Source of the DNA: Microglena sp. YARC
Taxonomy: Eukaryota; Chlorophyta; Chlorophyceae; Chlamydomonadales; Chlamydomonadaceae
DNA: 64,000 nt
Direction of reading: 5' to 3'
Assembly (NCBI GenBank): GCA_022414725.1
Contig: CM039462.1
Span: 123,695,786-123,759,785 of the forward strand
Position 1 is the first letter of the stretch. The number at the start of each line of letters is the position of its first letter. The position numbers and the translations under genes were made by a program. Of this stretch, positions 9,789-20,504 are shown in pieces. The notes below the pieces were generated by a model, which had not been told where the DNA came from, did no database searches, and was given only the letters and a program-made list of their open reading frames with translations.

Positions 9789-10446
9789 TAAAGCGTCCGA
9801 ATGAGGTCCAGCGGGAGGGCCAACAGCGGGCGGTCCTGCAGCGGGCGCTTCAGCAGCGGGCTGGCCAGCAGCAGGCGATCCATCAGCAGGGGGGCCCGCA
9901 GGCAGTCCAGCTGTGGGGGCCGCGGGTTGTCCAGCGGGGCGGGGGGCGTTGCAGGCGATCCAGCAGCGGGGCCATCAGGTGGTCCAGCGGGGAGCGTTTG
10001 CTGGGCCTTCAGGAGAGCGGAAACTCGAAGTGTCTCCTGTTCGGCATCCCTCATTCGCATTTGAGCCGAGCCATCTCCTCAAGGTGCTTGGATGCGGTGG
10101 CCTCGGCCTCGTGATGGTGAAGAAGTTCGAGGCTAGCGATAACCTTGTCCTTCTCCACTAGGGCAACGTGCGCGGCAGCCTTGCCAAGCGGCGTGGAGTC
10201 AGGCCTTGTGGCGACCTTCTTGCCATTGACTATGACAGCCATCCGCGCTTCCTTCAGCTCCTTCTCGGTAGCTGAAAGGTCGGGAGGCGAAGGTGCCGGC
10301 TCTCCAGCGCCTTTTCTTTTCTCCTTGGAGAGCTCGTGCAGCTCCCAAGCCTTGACTTGCTGGACGAGCTCCTCGTGGTCCATGTCGTCAACATCCGGGA
10401 CCTCAGAAGGTGGAGCCGCAGCAGCGTGGGCTGAAGAAGAGGCCAT
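9788..10446 (-). pseudogene. gag: Gag N-terminal part, two frame breaks
   Basis: Gag starts at ATG 10446 (MASSSAHAAAAPP), 91 bp inside the 5' LTR. This frame stops at 10051 after a coiled-coil-like, charge-rich segment (KEKRKGAGEP, LEEMARLKCE). The sense continues in the next frame (MRMRDAEQETLRV) from about 10060, as if one A were missing from a short A run. A second shift in the C/G-rich run near 9950 leads into the capsid frame. Both breaks sit in homopolymers, so sequencing error is as likely as true decay. Confidence 0.65.
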
Positions 10447-10521
10447 ACTCGGTGATGGTGGGCTCGAGGGGACGTCGGGGGGGGGGAGTAAAGCGAGTGG
10501 CGCGGTTTGAAAGCGCGACCA

Positions 10522-10535
10522 GGCTCAAGAAACCA
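10522..10535 (-). other. Primer binding site of the inner element
   Basis: On the minus strand TGGTTTCTTGAGCC begins 2 nt after the 5' LTR. It starts with TGG, complementary to a tRNA CCA end. The tRNA species cannot be assigned by eye. Confidence 0.6.
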
Positions 10536-10537
10536 AT

Positions 10538-10832
10538 TGTGGTATATGAATACCTTGTAACACGGAGTGTCTTGTAACTGGAAGCCTAAGAAATGATATC
10601 AGGAGTTTAGACGGCCCTAAGAGTCAGAAGCACGGCTTAAGACTCCCTTCCTGCTTCCAGCGCGTCTAGACCCTAATGGAACCCTCGTTTTAGGTATTCC
10701 CGAGTAGCTGATCAGACACTGATCAGTAGGTCAATTCGCTCGGTTTCAACTGCCTACAGAAGTCGTTCGTCATCTGTCGGAAAGTCGTCACCACCGCGTG
10801 GCAACTCAGTGGGAGGATCGTTATCCACCACA
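10538..10832 (-). repeat. 5' LTR of the inner chromovirus
   Basis: Matches 4569-4862 with one substitution and one inserted T by eye. It carries the last codons of pol as a non-functional copy. Confidence 0.9.
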
Positions 10833-11345
10833 AGTAACGTTTACCAAGGCTGGTAAACTTGTAGCCCTAGCTCGGCTTGTAGTCCAAGGGCTCTAGCTAA
10901 TTCCTTCATATTTTCTATTTTAATGATATCTAGCTCCATGCGTCTCTGAAGGCCATGAGACTTGGTTGGGGGCTTGGCTAGGGCGAGAGGGCTGCGCGCT
11001 ACCGGCATGTGGCCAGAGAGATGTCCAGCACTTCCGTATATTCTCCCGTGGACTGGCTGGCAAGCGCAGGCGTAGACTACGCCGCGTAGTAAGCGCCGCG
11101 TAGTAAGCGACTGGTAGTCAGAGGGGTGGCCACGTGATTAGCGGTTGGCCTCGAGGCACTGCAGGGATATGGGGTATCGCTTGCATGGGTGTGAAAAAAT
11201 GTCACGGGTAGTAAGCGACACGTGGTGGGAAGATCACGTGATATGAGCTTGTTCTCGAGTGACTGCAAGGGTATCGCTTTGCAGGGGTACGACAATGACA
11301 CAGATACTCTGTAGCGTGGGACCACACCTAAGCTCCGAAACCAAG
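10833..11345 (-). other. Leader and primer site of the outer element
   Basis: This is the untranslated 5' internal region of the outer element, cut off from its ORF by the nested insertion. At 11332-11343 the minus strand reads TGGTTTCGGAGC, 2 nt from the LTR. It agrees at 10 of 12 positions with the initiator-Met primer site TGGTATCAGAGC known from plant LTR elements. Short GTAGTAAGCG repeats occur near 11083-11115. Confidence 0.65.
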
Positions 11346-12165
11346 TGTAACACACAGGAAAAGGGGTTAGGGAGCGCGCTTTAGGGTAGGGCCAATCTGC
11401 ACACGTCACCGACTGCTGTTTAGTCGGGTAGTGTCGGTTGACAACTAAGCGACTGATAGTCAATCAAGTAGTGCCGTAATCTAACTAATTCCAAGTCTAG
11501 TGGACGACAATTACCGTCCTTGGTCAAGGGACGTGCAACCGCGGATCGTCGGACAGAAGGTCTTCGGACAGCTATTCAATATCTTAACTATACAAGCCTA
11601 ATGCCAGCCACAGGTACTGCCTCTGAGCACGTACTTTCGGGGGGTCTTCAGGGTCTCGAGGCCGGGACAAGGATATGTCGCTGGGGCCGGGCTGGGGTCT
11701 TCAGGGTCTTGAGGCCGGGACAAGGATATGTCGCGGAGGCCGGGCTGGGGTCTTCAGGGTCTTGGCAAATCAGGGTCTCGGGTCGCGACAAGGATATGTC
11801 CGACAGGGCGATGCGGGGAATCAAAGACAACTCACGTAGAGGAGACTGGGACAAGAGACGGAACTCCAGGGGTGACTCTTGACTCGGGGTTACAAGTGAA
11901 TTAAGATATAATTAAAGACTCAGGCGTAGGCACTCTATTTATAGGCCTTCAGAGGGCGGCGACTCTAGGTCACCATAAACCATGGCTTGGCCCCCTTCAA
12001 TTGGCGGCGAACTAGATTAGAGATCGGGACGATTGGACGGTCCCCTACTATAGCGACGGAACCTTCCACAGGTCCGCGCCCTAACTACTACTCGAAGCTC
12101 TCATATCTGACTGTACTGCGCTACGTGCGCATATATTCGTGTCACACCCGAATCGAGGTGTAACA
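11346..12165 (-). repeat. 5' LTR of the outer element
   Basis: Matches 1646-2466 with about seven substitutions and one G-run length difference by eye. It is followed by the CCCCC target duplication at 12166-12170. Confidence 0.9.
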
Positions 12166-13316
12166 CCCCCTTCGCGTGAGACGAAGGGAAGAAGTTCTGA
12201 AGAGCGTGAGCAGGAGCGTAAACGTCCAGTCCCGTTTCGATATGCAAGAGAGATAACAGAAGCGAGGGTCGCAACGTGAGACGGGCTGCTCCGGTATCAG
12301 GAAGCTATTAAAAACGTCCCTCATTAGGGGAGGAACATTATCAGAAGAGGAGGAGAGAAAATTTCACGGAGAGGAAGTCGCAGTGAGAGAGAAAGATCTT
12401 GATGCCTTGAAAAGGCCGCAAAGTAGCTGGAGGGAGGACCGGGGAGATCGCTGGCTTTAGGGGGTACCTTAAGCCTAAGCTTGGGCAGGCCGAACTTACC
12501 GCTGAGGAAGTGATTACTATTAAGTAGTGTGTGAAAACATAGATCTCGTAGAAACTCCAAGAAAACATAATCTCATATACTCTGCAAGAAAACATATAAC
12601 TTGTTTGAGTTTACATTTTCCTGGTAATCATTTGTACTGCCATTTTTTTTTGTTTGACGGGTAGCAGCCAAATTGCTGGCTGAAGCTATGTAACCAAGTT
12701 CAAGTTCAAGAAAACATAGATCTCGTCAAATGGGTTTCGATCTTAGGATAATACCAGGCAGGACGTTTTAGTCCCATTCCTAATATGTTATACCGTACAC
12801 AGAAGAGAGGGGGAGGACGAGGGGGTACCCGGTCCTCCGAGCAAGATAAATTCACGCGCACACGGTGCAGAAGACTTATTTCTCCGTCAGAGCAGATAAA
12901 TTCAAGGGTCAACAAAGCCGATTAATCCAAGTAGCATCTATGCTTACAAAATAAATTGCTAACGTGCTAACATTTTTGTCACCCTCAGTGCAGGCAATTG
13001 ATAGATTCAATTACTGTTAGTGTTGATCAAGCTCGTACTCTTAGTGGTAATAACTTCAATCAATTTTACTGCCAGTAACAGCAATCACACCTTAAGTGAT
13101 GATACATATATCATTATTCAAGCTGATTAATACAATCGCCAGTGTTCCTGATAACATCAGGCACCATGTTAATGACTTCTAAGTTGGATAGTGTAAAAAC
13201 TTTATGTACTATCCATCAGTGCTGATAATGAAGCACTTTTATTCCATATAAATTCTAGCACCATTAAAGCTGATGATCTCCGGCACAGTCGGATACTGAC
13301 GCATTCAAGTATTGAG
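12166..13316. other. Non-coding; degenerate AGTGCTGAT motif cluster
   Basis: No gene is supported. AAGAAAACATAGATCTCGT-like sequence occurs at about 12534 and 12712. From about 12960 to 13290 a loose motif resembling CCNTCAGTGCTGATAAT recurs at irregular 30-60-bp spacing. The same motif reappears at about 20850-20940. Confidence 0.5.
12663..12715 (+). repeat. Dispersed hairpin repeat, copy 1
   Basis: AGCAGCCAAATTGCTGGCTG can fold on itself (CAGCCA/TGGCTG) and is followed by ATGTA and AAGTTCAAGT. A second copy with the same order lies at 25739-25795, inside the candidate TIR element. Confidence 0.6.
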
Positions 13317-13564
13317 GCTTTCCGGAGTTACGTGCAGAGCACAGAGACAAAGGGAAGTGGCGAGAGAATCTGATCGTCACACTTAGATAAGCACTGGCGA
13401 AGTGCGCTAGGGAAATGTAGCAAGGTATCTCGGTACCTCAGGGTACCGGACTGTAGAGTCCGTGCCATAGCAGCATAGCTGGCAGCGGCACTACAGTATA
13501 GTGCATCAGGGCGGGAGTCCTGTGCACGCTAAGTCACTCTAGGTGAACCGGGAAAACCGGTGAA
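13317..13564 (+). repeat. ~245-bp dispersed repeat, copy 1
   Basis: Shares high identity with 20505-20744 from GCTTTCCGGAGTTACG to ACCGGTGAA. It contains several short palindromes (GGTACCTCAGGGTACC, CACTACAGTATAGTGC, CCGGGAAAACCGG). There is no coding potential. The copy here has an extra 8 bp (a repeated AGCATAGC-like piece). Confidence 0.85.
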
Positions 13565-15103
13565 TAACATCCCCCCCAATTCCTGGTATTCTTCATACTG
13601 AAGAAGTCCAGGAATTAGAGGAGTCAAAAGGCTAGAGTGACAATTAAAAAACTATCGTGCAGGTACAATAATTTGTAACTGATCAGGCTTCTCAAGAGGT
13701 CAATGATAAAACTATACCGAATGTGGCAAGGCGGGCTGGCTCAGTAAAGGTGGTAATCTTATATAAAGAACTCTCAATCATTTATCCAGGTTGGCAGCTT
13801 AAAGAGCTGCCATGGAGGTACAGATTTAAACTGAATTAAAGAAAGCAGTCAGTCATGAAGCAATCAAGCAATAGTTAGGTAAAACCCACGGAGACAGAGT
13901 CCTGGAGAGCTATCATGTAGACTTAGGGTGTTTGCTGCAAAGTGCTGCAGTCACGTGCAGGCCACAGCTAGTCTGTGGGCTGGTGGCAGGCAACTCGGGA
14001 CCTGGAGGGAACATGTGTGCATTATGACAGCTCAGGTACCGACTAAAGGCGGATAATAACACTCCCCCCAATTCGAGGTATTCTTAAGCTCAAGAGTTCC
14101 TAAAATTGGCTGAGGGGCATAAGAAATGTAATGACTGAGAGCTGGTCTGCTTTGGTCAAGGACTTGGACAATAAAACATTCAGGTCAAGACTGAAGGGAA
14201 AGAGACGCTTGGAAGGTCTCGAAGTCAATGAATCACTGTATGTGACTGTGCTGTGGTATAGCAGCAGATCAATCTCAATTGCTAAGGAGGAAGCTGCGGG
14301 TGGCTGCAGGTCTATGGCCGCATATCTATTTAACGTTGCTAGGAATGATGCAGGGTAACTACAAGGTGTCAGCAGCTTGGGGGCTGCGGGGCAGCTAGGG
14401 TCGCTGCAAGGGCACTAGGAGCGGATAAGAAGATGCAGGGACGGTAGGGACTGCTGGGGCTGTTGGGACCTGCTGGGTCATTGCAGATCAACGTAAGCAT
14501 AGCTATGAATGCTGCAGGGGAGCTGCAGGGGAGCTGTAGGGGATATTACTAAAGGGGCTCTAGGGAGTACAACTGATGATGTCTGTACTAGTCCTCCATA
14601 ATTTGGGAGTGAAGACTTAGTGCTGAAATGCTAAATTAGAATCAGGCAGGCAGCATGTTGTCAGCATGAAAACATCTAAAATACCTGAACTGCACGTGGG
14701 TAAGTACATGGGGCAGTACGGGGAAGATCATGAATTAATTCCTAGAGTGTTCATTACTAATTGTTTAACAGATGCTGGGGATTTGCAGATCGTTGCAAGT
14801 TAGCACAGAGCTGGCCGAAGGTTGCAAAGCTGAGTTGGGGAAAACTCTGCTAGGAATCTGCAGGTAGTGCATGTAATTATGCACTGAAGGTTGACAAGGC
14901 ACAAGGAGCTACAAGGAATCTGCAGGTCAACTTGAGGCGCGGTAGGAGCTGAAGGGAAGCTGCCAGATGTTGTCAGATCTGCAAGGTAACTAGGCACATT
15001 TTTGGGAACTACATGGGCCTAGATGAGGACTGCTAGCTAGCATCACTGCAAGGTAACTACAGAATCTGCGTGCAAGATTAGGTCACGTCACATCAGTGCA
15101 GGG
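13565..15103. other. Non-coding, GCTGCAGG-rich
   Basis: No gene is supported. Two related blocks with a CCCCCC-AATTC core and a GGTATTCTT tail occur at about 13570 and 14060. From about 14340 to 15000 short GCTGCAGG and TCTGCAGG words recur without a fixed period. The ORF at 14131-14358 lacks recognisable features. Confidence 0.4.
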
Positions 15104-15430
15104 CAGTTCAGTACAGCAGTACCTCTGTGCATCAGCACATGGGCAGTACGTTAGTGCTGTACAGCGTTTGCAGATTAGTGCATGTAAATCAGCACACGAG
15201 GGTATCGCTCATGCTTAGGATCTGCATGCAAGGAGGGTCACATCACATCAGTGGAGGATTGCATCACATCAGTGCATAGCAGTGCAGTACAGCAGTACCT
15301 CTATCTGTGCATCAGCACATGGGCAGGACGTTAGTGCTGTACAGCGTTTGCAGTTTAGTGCATGTAAATCAGCACACGAGGGTATCGCTCATGCTTAGGA
15401 TCTGCATGCAAGGAGGGTCACATCACATGG
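15104..15430. repeat. ~178-bp tandem duplication
   Basis: The sequence from GTACAGCAGTACCTCT (15111) to GGGTCACATCACAT recurs from 15287 with a 4-bp insertion. The offset is 176-180 bp. Confidence 0.85.
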
Positions 15431-16990
15431 GTGCACAGATGCATGAATGCATAGGTCAGTCCCCTCGTCAGTTCATCAGGGCATTTCCTTTCCATGCTAT
15501 AAACCTCCCCTTGTTCCCCTTCAAAAGTGTGTCCTTCATCCGATACCCACAAGGATGCATGGTCGCTTGCATGTCCTGTGGTTGTAGCGTGCGTGGTAAG
15601 AACAGGTGGGGAATGCCTTGGAGGGCAGAGGTGAGTGAAAGGTGGTGTGATCTGATGATAGTTATCATGTCAAGAGTGGGGCTGACAGTATGCCAAGTGG
15701 TGGTAGTGTTGTTGTGCTCAGTGGATGTTGGTTCCTCATCACTAGAGCAGGATGATGATGTGGGATCCATTGTCCTTTCATTTCATTAGCATATGTGTTC
15801 AGGTCCCCCCCATGCAAGTCGTCAGAGACATCAGGAGGGAGGACAGAATGGTCAGGCGATTCCCCCCCCCATGCAAGTGGTTCATGTCATGATTGTTGCA
15901 CTCATCATCAGCACTTGTAAGTTGGAGGGCAGGTGTGTCTTTCCTATGGGGAATGGCAGCGAGGATGCACAAAGATGTTGCAGGGATGGTATCATATGCA
16001 AGTACAGGGATAACTGCAGGTGAGGGAGCACGTGCAGGGTCGGCTGCCTGTGATAGCAATTTCCCCCCATGCAAGTGGTCAGCTCTGTCCCCATCATCAT
16101 TGTGGACAGATTTGTCGTCCCAGATTTGTCGTCCCAGTTTCTTCGCCACAGTGGTAGTCGATCCACTCCATTTTCCTAGGTGCTTTAGATTTAAGTACAT
16201 GTAATCGAGCACTTTCTTCTACGTATTTGATTAGGCACACGGCAAGTGCGAAGGCAGTAGAATCGGCAGAACAGAATACAAGACCCGGTCCAAGGTGGCT
16301 AGGTGTTGCATAATTAGGGATCTCTGTCACGGCTGTATGCATGCTCCCAAGGATATATATGTTACCACTGCAAAGGGTGTGGGGTCTCAGTATTCCTAAG
16401 TCGGGATACCGGGGATAGGAGCTTGCAACGGAGTTTTCCGTGGGCCGGTAGCGGTAGGGACTTGGAAGACGCAGAGGGTTGATTACCCGAGGTTGTTTCT
16501 GTAGAAGCGTTGAGTGTTGAAGAGAGAGTTACAAAGGGTTCAAATAACGGAATAAAGCTATAAATTGTGGTCGTTAGATGAACGGGCAAGTGTCTACAGA
16601 ACTTGCCGGGAATGGTCAGTGAGATGCGAAGTGCAATGCGCTATAACCGGTGAAGGTTGTCAAGCGCTGCAATAGCTTAAGATAACTAAATATGACGGGT
16701 GAGAGCTTTCATATGGTCAACGTGACTGGTTTATGTCAGTCGGGGTAAGCACGGCAAAGGGGTAACTCCGCAAGCAGCGCTAAGCGATGGCCTACACCAA
16801 GTTGGCTTGAAGCGTACCTGTAGAAGCGTTGAGTGTTGAAGAGAGACCGATTGTAGTCGGTTCTCGGGTTATCAACCCCTATTTTTCTAGGTTACACTTA
16901 CAGCTATGGCTTCGAGGTGTCAAGTTAATCGGTCGTTTTCTCGTCGGTCGTTTTGAAAATCCTACCCTGTGTAGCGTGGCGTGGACCTGA
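15431..16990. other. Non-coding; short repeated motifs
   Basis: The word CCCCCATGCAAGT(C/G)GT appears near 15807, 15867 and 16065. A 29-bp direct repeat starting CTGTAGAAGCGTTGAG lies at 16499-16527 and 16818-16846. ORFs at 15307-15789 (+), 15468-15770 (-) and 15799-16212 (-) have no recognisable domain and overlap one another, so I do not call them genes. Confidence 0.4.
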
Positions 16991-17061
16991 GCATATGCAT
17001 TTGCAGGTGAAAGGAGATATACTAAGCTAGATGCTGAGGCGAAAGGAGATATACTGAGCTA

Positions 17062-17436
17062 CATCTGGGCCTGTTGGGCTCAGGTCTGGTCGGAGTCTGC
17101 GCCGGTGCGTGTGAGATATGCAGAGGCGAAAGGAGATATGCTTAATGTCTTTTACGGCACAGGACTGTTATGTCTCGTGTTAAGACAAGCGCCCGCATGT
17201 CACAGTCTCGTGTTAAGACAAGCGCCTGCGTGTCACAGTCTCGTGTTAAGACAAGCGCCCGCTTGTCACGGAGCCTGCGCTGCGACGCGGTCTCGGCGCG
17301 CATGTGTAACAGAGTAATCCTAGGTAGCTGTGTGAAGCTGGGCACTAGGTAGACATGTACGGCGGGTTGACTAAGCCAGATCTGGGCCAGCTGGGCTCAG
17401 GTCTGGTCGGAGTCTGCGCCTGGTGCGTGTGTGTGT
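17062..17436 (+). repeat. Composite direct repeat, left cluster
   Basis: It contains three copies of a roughly 32-bp unit (TCTCGTGTTAAGACAAGCGC) at about 17170-17270. A 200-bp block follows, ending GGTCGGAGTCTGCGCC and a GT run, shared with 19199-19412. The last 50 bp of that block also occur alone at 17062-17113. GGCGAAAGGAGATAT repeats flank it. Confidence 0.8.
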
Positions 17437-17980
17437 TATCAGCATCAATTGCGGTTCACTCAATCGTTTTATGACTTGGTGACTACTTATGTACTTCCTT
17501 AGAACTATCGGTCTAGACAGTACTGTGTCAGCTTCCCGTAGAGAGTGTCATTCTTCATGACACTGTGACGGCTTCCTGTTGACTGCGTCATCGGTTCTTC
17601 TGACACGCGCTGTCTAGCCTGTACCCTGATCAGGTTCCAGGCTACCGCCCCTTTCCTCCACTGGTGTCCCTTTATGGTCCCCCAGTCTTTTGTAATGTTA
17701 TTCTCGTCTCCGTGTATATATAGATTGGCGCGTCTGACCGCTGCAAGCATCTCTGTCCACTCTCTGAAGCGTATTAAGCTGATAGGTTCTGCGGTCCTTC
17801 ATTACTACCACTGCTTTATTCAATGCAACTTCCACGAGGGCCTCCCGCCAGCTTTGAGAAACTCACTAATCAAAAATAAATGGTGTTTCTTGGTCGCGCG
17901 GGATCCGCAATGTCGTCATTAGCAATGGCTGCGACCATGTCCTTCCTCCGGAGGTCAAGGTTCCTCATGATTGGCTTGAT

Positions 17981-18814
17981 GTGCGCGCGCCAGCGGCCTC
18001 TGCTGCCGGAGAGGAGTCTCCTTCCGCCATCGTGGAAGCCCCCCCCCCCCCCCCCCCCCCCAGTCATACCTCCAACTTTACAGTTCCTTCTCCTACTTTT
18101 CTACGCCTCTCTCCTAAGGTTGAGGACGTCCTGATGACTCTTTGTTGTGTTCAGACACTGGTCATTCAATATTCTTCGGGTGTCGTGCCACTCACCGCCC
18201 AGTACTGGGGTGGATGCCAAACTGATGATCGCCTGACTGAGGATGAGGAGAATCTCAACCGTTCTGATTCTGATGATTTGAAGAGTGCTACGAGTGCGGA
18301 CTACGGTGGAGTCACTCCGTCTGCTGCTACTCGAGTCTTTGAGACTTCTTCAGTTTCGCCTGTTTTTGAGCCTGCGCCTCAGTCGGCGCCACCTTCTGCG
18401 CCTATGCTTGTGCCTGTTCCACCGGTCCTATCGGATCTGGCCAAGCCGTCTTTGCTGAAGACTTATGCGTCTTTCACCACTGGTTCCAACCCTATGGAGC
18501 GAGCTGCTGCTGGCTACCATACTCGTGCTGCTGCAGCTGCTGCCACATCTGCCCGCACCTCTGTTGCTGGCACTTCGCAGGAGCCCCCTCCGCCTCCGCC
18601 GGTGGAGCTGCCTCCTGCCCCTGCCCCTCCCCCTCCAGTGTTGACTTCGCTGTCTTGCGAGTCTTGGGAGAAACTGCTCACTGGAGGACCTCCTCCGGAA
18701 CTGCTGTTGCGGGACTTCCGTCTTGTCCGCCGAGCTCAATCGGATGCTGGATCCTTTAACGGCATCATGTACGGTAGGCTGGATATATATGAAGGCTACT
18801 CAGGCCAATGTTGA
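17981..18814 (+). CDS. Proline-rich ORF, product unknown
   Basis: No family is recognised. The 277-codon frame begins with a GTG in this reading (nearest ATG in another frame), runs through a homopolymer of 21 C, and contains low-complexity APP and PPPPPP tracts at about 20-27 and 195-225. The more complex C-terminal part (SCESWEKLLTG, LLLRDFRLVRRAQ) looks protein-like. The sense seems to continue beyond the stop in other frames (TQANVDSKLRARRVMAFTEL near 18800-18860; a frame at 18956-19288 with RPDFELVESFARSLPEIRN), suggesting a frame-broken gene of about 1.2 kb. It sits between two direct-repeat clusters, so it may be the product of a small retroelement. This is inference. Confidence 0.35.
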   Translation: MRAPAASAAGEESPSAIVEAPPPPPPPSHTSNFTVPSPTFLRLSPKVEDVLMTLCCVQTLVIQYSSGVVPLTAQYWGGCQTDDRLTEDEENLNRSDSDDLKSATSADYGGVTPSAATRVFETSSVSPVFEPAPQSAPPSAPMLVPVPPVLSDLAKPSLLKTYASFTTGSNPMERAAAGYHTRAAAAAATSARTSVAGTSQEPPPPPPVELPPAPAPPPPVLTSLSCESWEKLLTGGPPPELLLRDFRLVRRAQSDAGSFNGIMYGRLDIYEGYSGQC

Positions 18815-19198
18815 TAGCAAGTTGCGTGCTCGTCGTGTGATGGCCTTCACTGAGCTAGGTCTCAGGTGTCGGTCATTTCTTGCTAGGGCCGGTTCCTGTT
18901 GGGATCCGCTACCCTCCTGCTCATGGTGTCACGTTTGGTGGTGTGAGGCGTAGGGATGCTGATAAGCAAGGCTACCAGTGCGTGGGTGAAGATCCCCCGC
19001 CCTCTCTGTCCAGTTAGGCCTGATTTTGAGCTGGTAGAGAGTTTTGCGCGGTCCCTGCCGGAGATTAGGAACGTAGATGACCAGCGCGCGTATGACGCTG
19101 GTCTTGCCGCTGAGTATTTTCTGGATATTCGTAAGTCTTTGGCTTCCCTGACCCCTGCTCCTGCTGGAACTTCGGCCTCTCATGGTGAGTCTGCTGTC

Positions 19199-19412
19199 GC
19201 GTGTCACAGTCTCGTGTTAAGACAAGCGCCCGCGTGTCACGGAGCCTGCGCTGCGACGCGGTCTCGGCGCGCATGTGTAACAGAGTAATCCTAGGTAGCT
19301 GTGTGTAGCTGGGCACTAGGTAGACATGTACGGCGGGTTGACTAAGCCAGATCTGGGCCAGCTGGGCTCGCTCAGGTCTGGTCGGAGTCTGCGCCTGGTG
19401 CGTGTGTGTGTG
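19199..19412 (+). repeat. Composite direct repeat, right copy
   Basis: Matches 17228-17436 with a 4-bp insertion near 19367 and only one copy of the 32-bp unit. Together with the left cluster it flanks about 1.76 kb, resembling unequal terminal repeats. Confidence 0.8.
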
Positions 19413-19794
19413 TATAGGGTATTTCCCCTGCTTTTAGTGATATGTCACCTGTGTACTGATAGGTAGATTGGTATAGTAGGTAACACGCAATCGCGTGTGA
19501 CATTTCACGCATGCAATCCTGAAACCAATGTAGGTGGCCTGACGGAGTCCCATACACTCTTTCAAGGTATGGAAGGATCTGTTGGGGCATAGAAAATATC
19601 ATGTGGTCTACCTCGGCTAGGATGTGGGGGGCTAAGTGTTCAGCAATGATACAAGATCCCTCGACGAGTTCATTATAGTCACCTAGCCTATCAGTAGCCA
19701 TGTCCAGCTTGTCGTTGATGTAGTGCTCCCACGGGTCCCAGTCAGATTTAGATCCAGTAAATTGCATGAAGCAATCCTTGTCAAGTACTCCCAT
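19372..19794 (-). CDS. Gag-like fragment, uncertain
   Basis: A 140-aa ORF beginning MGVLDKDCFMQFTG. The block FTGSKSDWDPWEHYINDKLD followed by ILPYLERVYGTPSG resembles the layout of retrotransposon Gag capsid regions (F-x-G...W...then LE-x-VYG). There is no zinc knuckle. The C-terminal 18 residues come from the direct repeat at 19199-19412, so the original reading frame is probably truncated there. It could be a remnant of an LTR element or a chance ORF. Confidence 0.35.
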   Translation of the reverse strand: MGVLDKDCFMQFTGSKSDWDPWEHYINDKLDMATDRLGDYNELVEGSCIIAEHLAPHILAEVDHMIFSMPQQILPYLERVYGTPSGHLHWFQDCMREMSHAIACYLLYQSTYQYTGDISLKAGEIPYTHTHAPGADSDQT

Positions 19795-20504
19795 GGTAGG
19801 GATTCTTCACGCAGTCCTTGGAGGAGGCAGGGTGAAGGATGAGGGGTATGCGACAGTTGGAATTAATCCACCGACGTGGCCATCGGCGATCTGGAGGTGC
19901 CATCAGGCGTTCAGCCGGATAGGATCCGTCAGGTGTGGCCACGGAGCAGGATGGGTGGCGTTGGGAGCGTTGACAGAGAGTGGTATTTGAGCGGCGGAGA
20001 GAGGGGGGGGGGGGGGGGGGAGAAAGCGAAAGGGTAGGAGTTTGGGGAAGATGGAGGTTGCGAGGCAACGGGAGATGAGGGGAAAATGGGATCTGGTGGG
20101 GGCGGGTTGGAGATGGAGGCCAACTGGAGAGAAAACGGGAGGGTGTGTGGGGCGCAGTGGGGGGTTTGTTGTCTTGAAGACTTGGCTGGAAGACAGATTG
20201 TTGGCTCAGGGGAGCAAATCAATCCGGATGCGGATTATCGTGCACTAAGGTAGTTCCGCAGGGGGAAGGCAATGTCACGGGCTGGAAGACAGCTTGTTGG
20301 CTCAGGGGAGCAAATCAATCCGGATGCGGATGATCGTGCACAAAGGTAGCTCCCAGGGGGGAAGGCAATGTCACGGGGTTGGAGATTTATCCTACTCGTC
20401 CTTTCGAATGTAGCTATTAGAGCAAGGCAACAAACAAAATGTCCTTAGCTCGGCGTAGTACTGCAGCGAAGGCCAATCTAGCGTAGAGGGGATCGTAACC
20501 TAAA
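19795..20504. other. Non-coding; G18 run and 96-bp tandem duplication
   Basis: A run of 18 G occupies 20003-20020. Two copies of a unit starting GGCTGGAAGACAG lie at 20184 and 20280 (period 96), ending near 20375. ORFs across the G run are not supported. Confidence 0.6.

Larger units (their letters stand above)
4569..10832 (-). mobile_element. Nested complete Ty3/gypsy chromovirus
   Basis: A 6.26-kb element on the minus strand bounded by 294/295-bp direct repeats that start TGTGG and end CCACA. The flanks are AGTAG (4564-4568) and AGTAA (10833-10837), a 5-bp duplication with one mismatch. It has a primer site, gag, protease, RT, RNase H, integrase, chromodomain and polypurine tract in the order typical of chromoviruses. 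By eye the LTRs differ by one substitution and one single-base indel, fewer differences than between the outer LTRs, which agrees with it being the later insertion. The pol frame is intact over 1144 codons, while gag carries two frame breaks and an amber stop. Confidence 0.9.
1646..12165 (-). mobile_element. Outer non-autonomous LTR retrotransposon (TR-GAG/LARD-like)
   Basis: Two long direct repeats of 821 and 820 bp, starting TGTAACA and ending in TGTAACA, are flanked by a perfect 5-bp target duplication CCCCC (1641-1645 and 12166-12170). The element lies on the minus strand: its 5' LTR is the right copy, followed by a primer binding site (11332-11343), and a purine-rich tract adjoins the left LTR. 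The only substantial own ORF is a 198-aa Gag-like protein with a CCHC knuckle. After subtracting the inserted chromovirus (4569-10832 plus its duplication) the element is about 4.25 kb with no protease, RT or integrase. It would need enzymes from another element. By eye the two LTRs differ at about eight sites, so insertion is fairly recent. Confidence 0.85.

Noticed and set aside
4569..10832. Treating the 295-bp repeats as an internal duplication of one element
   Set aside because: They have TG...CA ends, flanking near-identical 5-bp sites, and an adjacent PBS and PPT, so they are LTRs of a separate nested element.
15468..16212. Minus-strand ORFs (MDPTSSSCSSDEEPTSTEHN..., MLDYMYLNLKHLGK...)
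   Set aside because: Composition is partly protein-like, but no domain or splice structure could be seen and they overlap repeated CCCCCATGCAAGT words. There is not enough to call genes.
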